A stretch of DNA of 64,000 nucleotides from Aquimixticola soesokkakensis (GTDB lineage Bacteria > Pseudomonadota > Alphaproteobacteria > Rhodobacterales > Rhodobacteraceae), in NCBI RefSeq assembly GCF_900172375.1, contig NZ_FWFS01000004.1:62001-126000 (forward strand), written 5' to 3'. The translations under genes were made by a program, and so were the position numbers. The notes beneath the pieces were generated by a model. The model worked only from the letters and a program-made list of their open reading frames with translations. It had not been told where the DNA came from and searched no databases. This document shows, one piece after another, positions 26,840-33,787 of this stretch; position 1 is the first letter of the stretch; every line of letters begins with the position of its first letter.

Positions 26840-27808
26840 TCAGGCAGGTTTTACAGTCTTTGTTCTCGTTTCTTTCCGTTCCATTGCCGCAACCGCCCGC
26901 TCGGCAAGGTGAAGTCGGTTCGCGGCAACCGTGTAGCGGGTCACTTCGGCAAGCGTTTGGTGCCCGCTGATAGACATGATTTCATGCGCGCTGCACCCGG
27001 CTTCCGCGAGTCTGCGGCACGTCGCCTTGCGCAAACCGTGCGGTGAAAGCCCATCAGGCAACAGCCGTTTGCCTTCATCGTCGACCACGGCTTCCACCAG
27101 CTTGCGGAACCAATTGGTGAAGCCTTCTGGTGACATTGGTTTGCCGCGTTCCGACATGATGAAAGTCAGGTTGTCGCGCGGAAGAGCGTCCACAGCGGCC
27201 CGAAGGTTCGGGTGCAAGGGAATGCTGACGTGCTGCCCGGTCTTGCCTTGCAAGATGGTCAGCACATCGCCCCGAACATGTTGACGGCCCATCTTAACGA
27301 CATCACCGCGCCGCTGACCCGTGTAGAGTAAGAGCGAAAACGCCAAATGCGCCCGGCTGCCCGCTTCGTGCTGGGCAAGGAAGGCGTCAATGTGTTCTTC
27401 TTCCCAAGTGGTAAAGCCTTGGGTTCTGTGGCGCAGTTTCTTGGCGCCCGCAGTCGGATCGTCGCGCCGCCAGCCCAGGTCAATCGCATGTTCCATGAGG
27501 GTGCGCATAAGGCGCAGAAGCCGGTTCGCGGCGTCTGGCGTTTCGGCCTTGTTTGCCATGATCTTCTGCACATGTCGTTTTTCCAGATGCGCGACTCGTT
27601 TGTCCCCGTGTTCGGCGCGGAAGCGTTCGAGAATGTTCCGCACTGCCCGCTTGGTCGAGTCGGCAAGGCCGCTGTAATCGGCGCTGCGATAATAGCTGGC
27701 AACAAGGGCCGCGATGCTGCCCGGAAGTGTCTGCCTTTTGCCGATCTCAGTCTTGTCGCCTTCCATCGCAGCCGCGTATTCGGCCATGAATTGCGGGGAC
27801 CAGGGCAA
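26840..27808 (-). CDS. int: Tyrosine recombinase/integrase, 5' end interrupted by an in-frame TGA
   Basis: Site-specific recombinase presumably acting at tRNA-Tyr, 56 nt from attL. Catalytic residues are present: Arg in YTGQRRGD, Lys in QGKTGQ, His-x-x-Arg in SPHGLRKAT, His in ISGHQT and Tyr in TRYTV. The natural start appears to be the ATG at 27919, 4 nt after the AlpA-like gene. That frame reads MKQLRRPPKYCQGMM...GKPR, then TGA (27851-27853), then YFRRPGYPRRALPGLPWSP. The stop stands where Trp is expected. The longest uninterrupted frame therefore starts at a TTG (27808) and lacks ~37 residues of the arm-type DNA-binding region. The protein may be impaired. Confidence 0.85.
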   Translation of the reverse strand: MPWSPQFMAEYAAAMEGDKTEIGKRQTLPGSIAALVASYYRSADYSGLADSTKRAVRNILERFRAEHGDKRVAHLEKRHVQKIMANKAETPDAANRLLRLMRTLMEHAIDLGWRRDDPTAGAKKLRHRTQGFTTWEEEHIDAFLAQHEAGSRAHLAFSLLLYTGQRRGDVVKMGRQHVRGDVLTILQGKTGQHVSIPLHPNLRAAVDALPRDNLTFIMSERGKPMSPEGFTNWFRKLVEAVVDDEGKRLLPDGLSPHGLRKATCRRLAEAGCSAHEIMSISGHQTLAEVTRYTVAANRLHLAERAVAAMERKETRTKTVKPA

Positions 27809-27923
27809 GCCCGGAAGCGCGCGGCGCGGATAACCGGGGCGGCGAAAATATCATCGCGGCTTGCCGTGGCGGTCCATCATGCCTTGGCAGTATTTCGGTG
27901 GCCGTCTGAGTTGTTTCATAGGA

Positions 27924-28184
27924 TCAATCCCAATCGTTGCTTACTGTGTCGACACCTTCCGTCGACATGCCGTCGCCCGGCAAGCAATCAATTGCGGCGT
28001 CCAGCGCGCGAACATCCCAAAGGACGCGGCCATAGACCTTTTTCGGGCCGGGCATGAAGCCATCGCCCATCATCCGGTCAAAGGTTGTGGGGGACACCCC
28101 GGCATAGGCAGCCGCTTCCGGGCGCGACAGAAGCCGCGCGGTCGGTGGCGGTAAGACCCTATGACGCGCCGGGGTGCCCATCAT
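27924..28184 (-). CDS. AlpA-like helix-turn-helix regulator / excisionase
   Basis: 86 residues with a MerR/AlpA-type winged HTH: LLSRPEAAAYAGVSPTTFDRMMGDGFMPGPKKVYGRVLWDVRALDAAID. Such proteins activate integrase or act as directionality factors in satellites and phages. It lies directly upstream of the presumed integrase start, so the two are one transcriptional unit. AlpA is one of the marker genes of PICIs. Confidence 0.82.
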   Translation of the reverse strand: MMGTPARHRVLPPPTARLLSRPEAAAYAGVSPTTFDRMMGDGFMPGPKKVYGRVLWDVRALDAAIDCLPGDGMSTEGVDTVSNDWD

Positions 28185-28188
28185 CGCC

Positions 28189-28524
28189 TCAGAATGCGCC
28201 GCTCAGGCGCACTTTGACGGTGCCGGTGGCAGCCGCGACGGATTCGATTGCCACGCCCAGCTTCATGTTGCCGCTGGCAGTCGAGGTCACAAGGCCATTG
28301 CCGCTGTTGTAATAGACCGGAACGCCCGCACCCGCGTAGGCTTCCGATGCAACTTTGGGCAGCGTCCAGACGCCACCGCAGGCCACGTCGACCGGCTCAC
28401 CGATTGCCGCGCTGCCTTGGGCCACGCCGATGATGGAACCGGCTTGCACGATTGCGCCGGAAACAACCGCCGCAGTGGCGGGAATGGTGATCGTGTCACC
28501 CTTTTGAACGTAGTTCTTTGCCAT
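28189..28524 (-). CDS. DUF2190 capsid decoration (cement) protein
   Basis: 111 residues with the DUF2190 layout: MAKNYVQKGDTITIPATAAVVSGAIVQAGSIIGVAQ, then GEPVDVACGGVWTLPK, VPVYYNSGNGLVTS and KLGVAIESVAAATGTVKVRLSG. Family members are small beta-rich proteins next to phage capsid genes that stabilise the head. 3 nt from the gpW-like gene; ends 4 nt before the AlpA-like gene. Confidence 0.85.
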   Translation of the reverse strand: MAKNYVQKGDTITIPATAAVVSGAIVQAGSIIGVAQGSAAIGEPVDVACGGVWTLPKVASEAYAGAGVPVYYNSGNGLVTSTASGNMKLGVAIESVAAATGTVKVRLSGAF

Positions 28525-28527
28525 GAC

Positions 28528-28746
28528 TCAGATGCCTTTCGAGGTGTTGAAGATGATCGAGGAAGGGGGGCGATTGCCGCCCGCCCGCTGGATTTCGGAG
28601 TCGAGAGATGCAAGCGCCGCTGCCAGTTCGGCATGGCTGCGATAGCGGATCGACTCGCCGCTGGAGTCGGTCACCATCAGGACGCCGGAAAACTTGGCGT
28701 CCATCAGGCGTTCGCGCCACTCTTGGAGTTGCGAGAGCGTTGCCAT
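28528..28746 (-). CDS. gpW-like head-completion / head-tail joining protein
   Basis: 72 residues: LQEWRERLMDAKFSGVLMVTD, SGESIRYRSHAELAAALASLDSEI, IIFNTSKGI. Size, helix-strand-helix pattern and the terminal TSKG stretch fit the lambda gpW family, which closes the portal vertex and provides the tail docking surface. Its ATG shares a base with the capsid-gene stop (overlap at 28746). In a tail-less element it would be the interface to helper tails. Confidence 0.65.
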   Translation of the reverse strand: MATLSQLQEWRERLMDAKFSGVLMVTDSSGESIRYRSHAELAAALASLDSEIQRAGGNRPPSSIIFNTSKGI

Positions 28747-30488
28747 TACGCGCCCGCGTTCCGGTAAGCGCCCCGGTGATCCGTCGCACCCGCGCCGAAG
28801 TCGAGGGTGACGCGGAATTCCCGGCCCAGCACTTCCCAGCCGTCGCGGCTGGACAGTTGCGGCCCTTGCGCGCTGGACAGGTAGGCATATTCCAGCACGG
28901 GCGCGGTTGCCGGGTCACCGAAGATGAACCAGCCATTGCCCGTCAAGCGCGGTTCCACGATCAGCGACAGCTTGCCGCCGAACGGGTTCACGTCTGCCGT
29001 GGTGTTGGCTTGGATCGAGGTCAACAGCTTTTCGGCTGCGGTTTCACGCGCCGGGCTGACCACGAGGAAGCGCGGAACCACGTTCACCGGAGTCGTGCCG
29101 TCCATCATCTTTTGGGTGCGCATCGCTTGCCGCGCCGCGTCCAGGGTCGCTTCCGACAAGGCCGCGCCAGTTCCGGCAAGGTTGCCGTGATCGACATGGA
29201 ACAGCGCCTTGCCATCGCCCATCGTGACGCCCGCGCGCGCGTTCGCGGACAGAAGCGCCAAGAGTTGCCCGGATTCGGTTTCCGCCGCTGCCTGACCCAT
29301 CATTTCGCCCCAGCGGGCAAAGGCCCCCAGATCGTCATTGATGATCGCTTTGCGCGACAGGCTGAAAATGCCACCGAAGGTTTCCAAGCTGTAGCCTTCC
29401 TTGGCTTCCGCCGTCGAAAGCGCCTTGATCTCACCGGCTTCCGTCACCTTTTCCAGTTTGGTGAAGTTGCCGATCTTGAGGGTCGACAAGGGCCGGAAGT
29501 CGGCTGCGGTGCGCTGCCGGGCAAGCTGTTTCAGCGGGCTTTCGGCGCGCCGGTAAGCATCGGCCAGAACACGGTTGCCCGCGCCGGTCAGAAGTTCCGG
29601 GAAGTCGCTGACGGTGTGCATGGCACGTTGCAGGATTTCTTCGCGGCCCATCATCGCCACGCCAACGGTGCCGCTGCGGGTCAGGGCATCGCGGGCATAG
29701 TCAGTCAGGCCCATCTGCATGAAGGGGCGCGCCGCGTCGGTCGGGGCGGTTCCCATCATCCGGGCGGAAAGGGCTTCCACCTGCCGGGCTTGGATCACTG
29801 CCGGGTCATCGCCAGAAGCGCCAACGGTGGCAGTGCGGATCGGCTGCGCCGAACGCTGCGCCATCGCGTCAAAGGCCGCGCTACGGGCTGCGGTCACGTC
29901 CGCGCCGGAGTCGATTTGGGAGTCGGACCAGGCCGAGTCCAGGCCAGCCGTTGCGGCAATGGCGCGGATCGCGGCACGGGTTTCGAGGGTTGCCGCGTCG
30001 GGCGCGGTAGGGGACAGTTCGGGCAAGGTAGCACTCCTGATAAGGGCTTGGGGGTCTGCGGGGATTGCGACAAGGGAACACTCAACCAGTTCCCAGGTGG
30101 TGGCGGTGCGGACGCGCTGCCCCGTGGCGTCGGACGAGTCCTGCCACTTGGCCACGCGGTAACCGATGCTGACTCCGGTCACGTCGCCACGCTCGATCGC
30201 GGCAAGGGCTGCGGGGTCGGAAATGCGAAGGGTCGCCACGAGTTGCCCGGCTTCAAACCGGACATTTTCAACGCGGCCCTTCACGTCCTGAATTGAGGCT
30301 TGCCGATGCGAATCGAGAACCGGCAAGCGGGGCGCGATGGTCACGGCTGCGGGGTCGATTGCGAGGCGTTCGACATAGCCCGCGCGCTTGACCGGCGCGC
30401 CAGTTGAGAGAACCACGTCGACCGTTCCGGCCTCACGGTTCAACGTGGCGGGTGCGATGGTCGCAGCCCGCGTTTCAAGGATGGTCAT
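28746..30488 (-). CDS. Prohead protease-major capsid protein fusion
   Basis: 580 residues. The N-terminal ~150 form a HK97-type (U35) prohead protease: His in LPVLDSHRQAS (about residue 61) and Ser in GVSIGYRV (about 107). A linker (~150-260, Ala-rich) leads to an HK97-fold major capsid protein (AAETESGQLLALLSANARAGVTMGDGKALFHVDHGN ... NPFGGKLSLIVEPRL ... GREFRVTLDFGA). Such fusions make protease and shell from one chain. The ATG at 30488 overlaps the stop of the 51-aa ORF (ATGA); an earlier start at 30548 would overlap that ORF. Confidence 0.85.
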   Translation of the reverse strand: MTILETRAATIAPATLNREAGTVDVVLSTGAPVKRAGYVERLAIDPAAVTIAPRLPVLDSHRQASIQDVKGRVENVRFEAGQLVATLRISDPAALAAIERGDVTGVSIGYRVAKWQDSSDATGQRVRTATTWELVECSLVAIPADPQALIRSATLPELSPTAPDAATLETRAAIRAIAATAGLDSAWSDSQIDSGADVTAARSAAFDAMAQRSAQPIRTATVGASGDDPAVIQARQVEALSARMMGTAPTDAARPFMQMGLTDYARDALTRSGTVGVAMMGREEILQRAMHTVSDFPELLTGAGNRVLADAYRRAESPLKQLARQRTAADFRPLSTLKIGNFTKLEKVTEAGEIKALSTAEAKEGYSLETFGGIFSLSRKAIINDDLGAFARWGEMMGQAAAETESGQLLALLSANARAGVTMGDGKALFHVDHGNLAGTGAALSEATLDAARQAMRTQKMMDGTTPVNVVPRFLVVSPARETAAEKLLTSIQANTTADVNPFGGKLSLIVEPRLTGNGWFIFGDPATAPVLEYAYLSSAQGPQLSSRDGWEVLGREFRVTLDFGAGATDHRGAYRNAGA

Positions 30489-30640
30489 TCGCTGCCAGCT
30501 TCCTTCTTGGGTTGGGGCGTGGCGGCGCGGTTGTTTTGGTTTTCCCAAGGGGCATTGCTCAGGGTCACCGGCTTGTCGGACTCAACCGACAAGGCACGGG
30601 ACCAGCCTTTGCGCCATTGGGTTTTGGGTTTGACGCTCAT
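30485..30640 (-). CDS. 51-aa ORF between portal and capsid genes, tail duplicated from the portal
   Basis: A short frame starting MSVKPKTQWRKGWSRA and ending NNRAATPQPKKEAGSE. Its start overlaps the portal stop and its own stop overlaps the capsid-gene start, both by ATGA, so it is embedded in a translational chain. The last 14 codons are almost the same as the last 14 of the portal (NPRAATPEPQKEAGSE); the DNA repeat covers roughly 45 bp. Unknown function. Confidence 0.6.
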   Translation of the reverse strand: MSVKPKTQWRKGWSRALSVESDKPVTLSNAPWENQNNRAATPQPKKEAGSE

Positions 30641-32046
30641 TCGCTGCCAGCTTCCTTCTGAGGTTCGGGCGTGGCGGCGCGGGGGTTGAAATTGATGCCC
30701 AGCCGCGCTTCACGTTCGCGGTCTGCGGCAATCTCGGAGTCGAGGGTTTCCACGTCATAGCCGCGTTCGGCAACGGCTTGGCGGCGGGACATGAGTCCCC
30801 CTTCCAAGGCATCGCGGATCGCTGCCACGTCCTTTGCCGGGTCAATCCACGGCATCGGCGGGGGATAGTGTTCGGCTGCCAGCCAAAGCGGCGCGGCTGC
30901 CTCAAAATCGGTAGCGGCTAGATCGCCGCGCAGGATCAGAGCGGAAACCGCCCGTTCCCAGATCGGCGCGCACATCTGCGGAATGACAGTGCCAAATTGA
31001 ATCTGTTCCAGCTTTTGCCGGAATGCCACCATGCCAGCCCGCAGGCTGCCATAGTTCGCTTCCCGCAGATCGCCGCTGACCAGATGCGCCGGAACGCCCA
31101 AGCCCGCCGCAATGGCGCGGATTTGGTGGCTGACGAATTCAGCGGTTTGCTGCGCCTGTTGCGGCGTTGAAAACCGAATGTCGAACCCGGACGGCAGACG
31201 CTGCAACACGCCCGGTTCAAGCCCACGGGTCAGGATGCCCGACTCGTCGCTGGCATCGAAGGGTTCGCCCGTGCCGTTTTGATCGACAAGGAAGCCCGCG
31301 AACATAGCTGCGGTTTTCACGCCAACGGCCAAGGCATCTTCCAACTGGTCGAGTTCGGACAGGCGCAGCAAGATCGGTGCCAGCCATGACACGCCCCGCA
31401 CCTGCCCCGCCCCAAGCGGGTGCACGAGGTGCAGCATATCTTCGGCGGGAACGCGGATCGTGCCATAGGTCGAGGCGGAAACAGCCGTGGGGCGGGCTTT
31501 CAGAACGTGATAGGCCACGCGCTGTCCCGCCGCGTTGAATTCGATCCCAGCCACCACATAGCCGCCATTGGGCAAGTCGCGCGTGTCGGCTTCATCCACC
31601 ATTTCAGCGGGCAAAAGCCGCAGCCGCAGCCCATTGGCGCGGGTTTCAATGTGCAGGAAGGCTTCCCCGTCGACGATCATCGCCCGCGCCGCATTGGCTT
31701 GCAGCCCGAACAGATCGGTGCGACCTTCCGCGTCTGCCCGTTTGGCCCATGTTGCGAATGCCGCGCCGATGCTGGCACGGTTGCCCGCGTCGGGATGCTG
31801 CGAAGCCGGTTTGATGCCAAAGCCCACAAGCCCGGACACAAGCGCCGAAACGCCGTTCGCGGCCCACGGGTTGTTCGCCACAAAGTAACGCGCCCGGCTG
31901 CGGATAGGCGCGGACGCTGCCAGCGTTTCCGGCCCGGTGCGACCAAAGGAAGGTGCGGATGACCAGCGCCGCCCGCCCGCCGCGCCATCAAAGCGGCGGG
32001 TTTGCATCGGGGCGGAGTTGCGTTTGAACAGATCAATTAGCTTCAT
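30637..32046 (-). CDS. Lambda-family phage portal protein
   Basis: 469 residues. Forms the dodecameric ring at the head vertex through which DNA is packaged. Features typical of the lambda gpB family: PIRSRARYFVANNPWAANGVSALVSGLVGFGIKPAS near the start, DGEAFLHIETR, the conserved RGVSWLAPILLRLSELDQLEDALAVGVKTAAMFAGFL, and AAGLGVPAHLVSGDLREANYGSLRAGMVAFRQKLE. Its stop overlaps the 51-aa ORF. The cargo gene at 32043-32594 overlaps its start by 4 nt. Confidence 0.92.
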   Translation of the reverse strand: MKLIDLFKRNSAPMQTRRFDGAAGGRRWSSAPSFGRTGPETLAASAPIRSRARYFVANNPWAANGVSALVSGLVGFGIKPASQHPDAGNRASIGAAFATWAKRADAEGRTDLFGLQANAARAMIVDGEAFLHIETRANGLRLRLLPAEMVDEADTRDLPNGGYVVAGIEFNAAGQRVAYHVLKARPTAVSASTYGTIRVPAEDMLHLVHPLGAGQVRGVSWLAPILLRLSELDQLEDALAVGVKTAAMFAGFLVDQNGTGEPFDASDESGILTRGLEPGVLQRLPSGFDIRFSTPQQAQQTAEFVSHQIRAIAAGLGVPAHLVSGDLREANYGSLRAGMVAFRQKLEQIQFGTVIPQMCAPIWERAVSALILRGDLAATDFEAAAPLWLAAEHYPPPMPWIDPAKDVAAIRDALEGGLMSRRQAVAERGYDVETLDSEIAADREREARLGINFNPRAATPEPQKEAGSE

Positions 32047-32594
32047 TTGCCGTAACGATCCCCGAACATGGCCGCTTGCCCAAATTCAAATAGGAAGTCA
32101 GACAATAGCACCTTGAGGTCGACAGTCAGGACCGTGGCAAGTTTCTTGTCATACAATTCCCAATTATCCAGTGACCGAGAAACCCGGTTTGGTTCATCAT
32201 CGAAAGTATGAATGAAATAGCGGCGCATTACTCTGGAGTCATCGCTCCGATAAAGCTTGATTTCGAGTCGCGGATTGTCCATGTCGCGGAAGAGTTGCGG
32301 ATTTTCGATTAACCGGAGTTTGGTTGGGTTTCGGTCAAGGTAGTCACGAAATTCGCGCAGAACTTGGGCGTCAAAGCCCATATCCACAAGTTCACTGAAA
32401 ATGACGGCTTCCGCAGCGCCAACTTCATCGAGAGTCCGGGTTTGATGAAAGTCACCTGACTCCTCGGTGTTAAGTATCCCTAATTTGGCGTTGAAGTTCT
32501 TTAAGCGCCCTTGAATGAACTGTGTCATGTCATGTTCCAGGCCAAAGACCTTAACCATGATTTCTGCGACTTGTTTAATTGTGATTCGGCTCAT
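32043..32594 (-). CDS. Unknown protein, first gene of the AT-rich cargo block
   Basis: 183 residues from the ATG at 32594, which has an excellent AAGGAGAACAGA ribosome site; the frame upstream (to 32645) lacks one. No domain recognised. The N-terminus SRITIKQVAEIMVKVFGL could form a helix-turn-helix but this is weak; the rest is charged (FRDYLDRNPTKLRLIENPQLFRDMDNP). Codon use is clearly more AT-rich than the portal gene it overlaps. Two copies of a 16-bp operator-like sequence lie within 75 bp upstream. It could be the repressor of the divergent promoter or a cargo (anti-phage or moron) gene. Confidence 0.7.
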   Translation of the reverse strand: MSRITIKQVAEIMVKVFGLEHDMTQFIQGRLKNFNAKLGILNTEESGDFHQTRTLDEVGAAEAVIFSELVDMGFDAQVLREFRDYLDRNPTKLRLIENPQLFRDMDNPRLEIKLYRSDDSRVMRRYFIHTFDDEPNRVSRSLDNWELYDKKLATVLTVDLKVLLSDFLFEFGQAAMFGDRYGK

Positions 32595-32614
32595 TCTGTT
32601 CTCCTTCGCTGAAA

Positions 32615-32666
32615 CGGTTCTATCGGAATCGTTCTGACATGTCAACTATTGATTCCTATGGAACCG
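32615..32666. promoter_or_regulatory. Inverted pair of 16-bp operator-like sites
   Basis: GATTCCNATNGAACCG occurs on the minus strand at 32615-32630 and on the plus strand at 32651-32666. Each has the dyad TTCC-N3-(G/A)GAA. One lies just upstream of the 32043-32594 gene and the other inside the plus-strand promoter, which is what a repressor controlling both directions would need. Confidence 0.6.
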
Positions 32667-32677
32667 ACTGTTATACA
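32649..32677 (+). promoter_or_regulatory. Sigma-70-type promoter of the cargo region
   Basis: TTGATT (32649-32654) and TATACA (32672-32677) with exactly 17 nt between, and an AT-rich stretch downstream. The operator at 32651-32666 overlaps the -35 and the spacer, so bound protein would block polymerase. Expected transcript start near 32684. Confidence 0.6.
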
Positions 32678-32683
32678 TAGGTT

Positions 32684-32880
32684 ATAAATAGCAGAATCGG
32701 GGCGGAAGGTCGAAGGTCTGCCCCGGTTCACCCTTCAACAGACAAAGAATTTGCGCGCCGTGGGTTCCTGTTCAACCCCGCATCCGGTGCGCAAATGGCC
32801 GGGTTCCTCACGGTATCCTTCCCCGGCCTGGCGGCGGCGCTGTTACCCTTGGCGTGAGGGTTTCAGCGCCGCCCCTTTTT
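32684..32880 (+). ncRNA. Structured candidate ncRNA of the satellite (three stems, intrinsic terminator)
   Basis: About 197 nt with no credible reading frame. Stem 1: TTTGCGC/GCGCAAA (32750-32795) enclosing GGGTT/AACCC. Stem 2: GGCCGGG/CCCGGCC (32797-32828). Stem 3: GGCGGCGCTG/CAGCGCCGCC (32833-32873) enclosing ACCCT/AGGGT, followed by CCTTTTT. GGGTTCCT occurs in both stem 1 and stem 2. It is either an independent regulatory RNA or an attenuating leader of the 80-aa gene, whose ribosome site begins right after the U-run. I do not recognise the family. Confidence 0.55.
32833..32880 (+). terminator. Intrinsic terminator/attenuator before the 80-aa gene
   Basis: Ten perfect GC-rich pairs plus an inner five-pair helix, then CCTTTTT ending at 32880. 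It would stop transcription from the 32649 promoter before the gene at 32898 unless read through. Confidence 0.8.
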
Positions 32881-32897
32881 ATGAAAGGAGTCCAATC

Positions 32898-33140
32898 ATG
32901 CGAAAACAAAGTAAAGCAGACTTACAGAAAGAGGCGCGGTCCCTGCGCAAATTCGTCACTGACCCCCACTTGATCGGGTGGCTTTGGCCTTGGGACCATG
33001 CGAAAGCCGTCAGGTTGATTCAGGACGTCGACAAGGCGTGGTATCAGAAAAACCACAATCGCATCCTGCCACCCGTTCCCATTCAACAGGTCGAACGGGT
33101 TCGCGCTGCGCTTGAGGATGAATATCGGCTGTTGGTCTAA
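32898..33140 (+). CDS. 80-aa cargo protein of unknown function
   Basis: Starts at ATG 32898 after AAAGGAGTCC. Basic N-terminus (MRKQSKADLQKEARSLRKF), a Trp-rich middle (HLIGWLWPWDHAKAV) and an amphipathic C-terminal helix (IQQVERVRAALEDEYRLL). No signal peptide, no family recognised. Same orientation and nearly the same ribosome site (AAAGGAGTCC) as the next gene, suggesting one regulatory unit. Confidence 0.65.
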   Translation: MRKQSKADLQKEARSLRKFVTDPHLIGWLWPWDHAKAVRLIQDVDKAWYQKNHNRILPPVPIQQVERVRAALEDEYRLLV

Positions 33141-33141
33141 A

Positions 33142-33156
33142 TCACATCTGATGTGA
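33142..33156. promoter_or_regulatory. 15-bp perfect palindrome TCACATC-T-GATGTGA
   Basis: Perfect seven-base half-sites around a single T, immediately after the stop of the 80-aa gene and ~80 nt before the 60-aa gene. Resembles a dimeric-regulator operator; also could help end the previous transcript. A second dyad, ATTTATC-N12-GATAAAT, follows at about 33178-33203. Confidence 0.4.
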
Positions 33157-33234
33157 AATTCACGTTCGATTTCAGCTATTTATCACGCAAGAGGCTCGAT
33201 AAATTCTGATTCGGATGCATCAAAGGAGTCCCCG

Positions 33235-33417
33235 ATGCACCTGCAACACACGCCCGGCCAAATGGAAGCTGACAGACTCATGGTCGAATTCATTTCCAGC
33301 CCCAATTTCCCCAAGGCGCTCGAACGCATCAAGCGCGCCGCCGATGAGAATGACGACGAATTCCTTGCCGATATTCTCTTGCGGTCATACTTGGGGTCTA
33401 CGCCGTTCGGTGAATAA
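33235..33417 (+). CDS. 60-aa cargo protein of unknown function
   Basis: Good ribosome site (AAAGGAG, 6 nt spacer) before the ATG. Acidic, probably all-helical: PGQMEADRLMVEFISSPNFPKALERIKRAADENDDEFLADILLRSYLG. Its stop codon lies inside the left arm of the 80-bp palindrome. Unknown family. Confidence 0.6.
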   Translation: MHLQHTPGQMEADRLMVEFISSPNFPKALERIKRAADENDDEFLADILLRSYLGSTPFGE

Positions 33418-33492
33418 CCAAATTCGGCAGATCGCTTCTAAGGCGGCGCGAAGACGTGCCGCCTTAGAAGCGATCTGCCGAATTTGGTTATT
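33413..33492. repeat. 80-bp near-perfect palindrome
   Basis: The 35-nt left arm (33413-33447) and right arm (33458-33492) are exact reverse complements; the 10-nt centre GCGAAGACGT adds two pairs and a wobble, leaving a 4-nt loop AAGA. The stem is thus about 38 pairs. No U-run follows, so it is not a standard terminator. I see no flanking target-site duplication. The left arm begins within two bases of the stop of the 60-aa gene. Confidence 0.95.
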
Positions 33493-33548
33493 GAACGAAG
33501 TGCGAACATCGCTTATCTTGGCGCTACATGTTGTGCTAGGGGATAGCC

Positions 33549-33776
33549 ATGACGCCATACAGAGACTGGGACAATGACTCCGGTGTGAAAGCATACGACA
33601 TCGGGCAATCGCACATTGACGTGCAATTTAAGGGCGGAGCGGTTTACCGTTACACGTCCCTATCCGCAGGTCAGCAAAACCTTGACCACATGGCTCGACT
33701 TGCGCGCGCAGGCAATGGGCTGAATAACTTCATCAACCGTGTGGTTAAGAAACGCTATTCAGCACGTTTGAGTTAA
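33549..33776 (+). CDS. KTSC-domain-like small protein
   Basis: 75 residues. The stretch SGVKAYDIGQSHIDVQFKGGAVYRYTSLSAGQQNLDHMARLARAGNGLNNFINRVVKKRYS has the KTSC layout: a strand with IDVQFKGG, then VYRY and a C-terminal FIN-x-x-VKKRY helix. KTSC domains occur as small stand-alone proteins or fused to nucleases and tRNA synthetase-like proteins, possibly binding nucleic acid. The ATG at 33549 starts 56 nt after the palindrome. Confidence 0.6.
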   Translation: MTPYRDWDNDSGVKAYDIGQSHIDVQFKGGAVYRYTSLSAGQQNLDHMARLARAGNGLNNFINRVVKKRYSARLS

Positions 33777-33787
33777 CGAGTCTTTCG

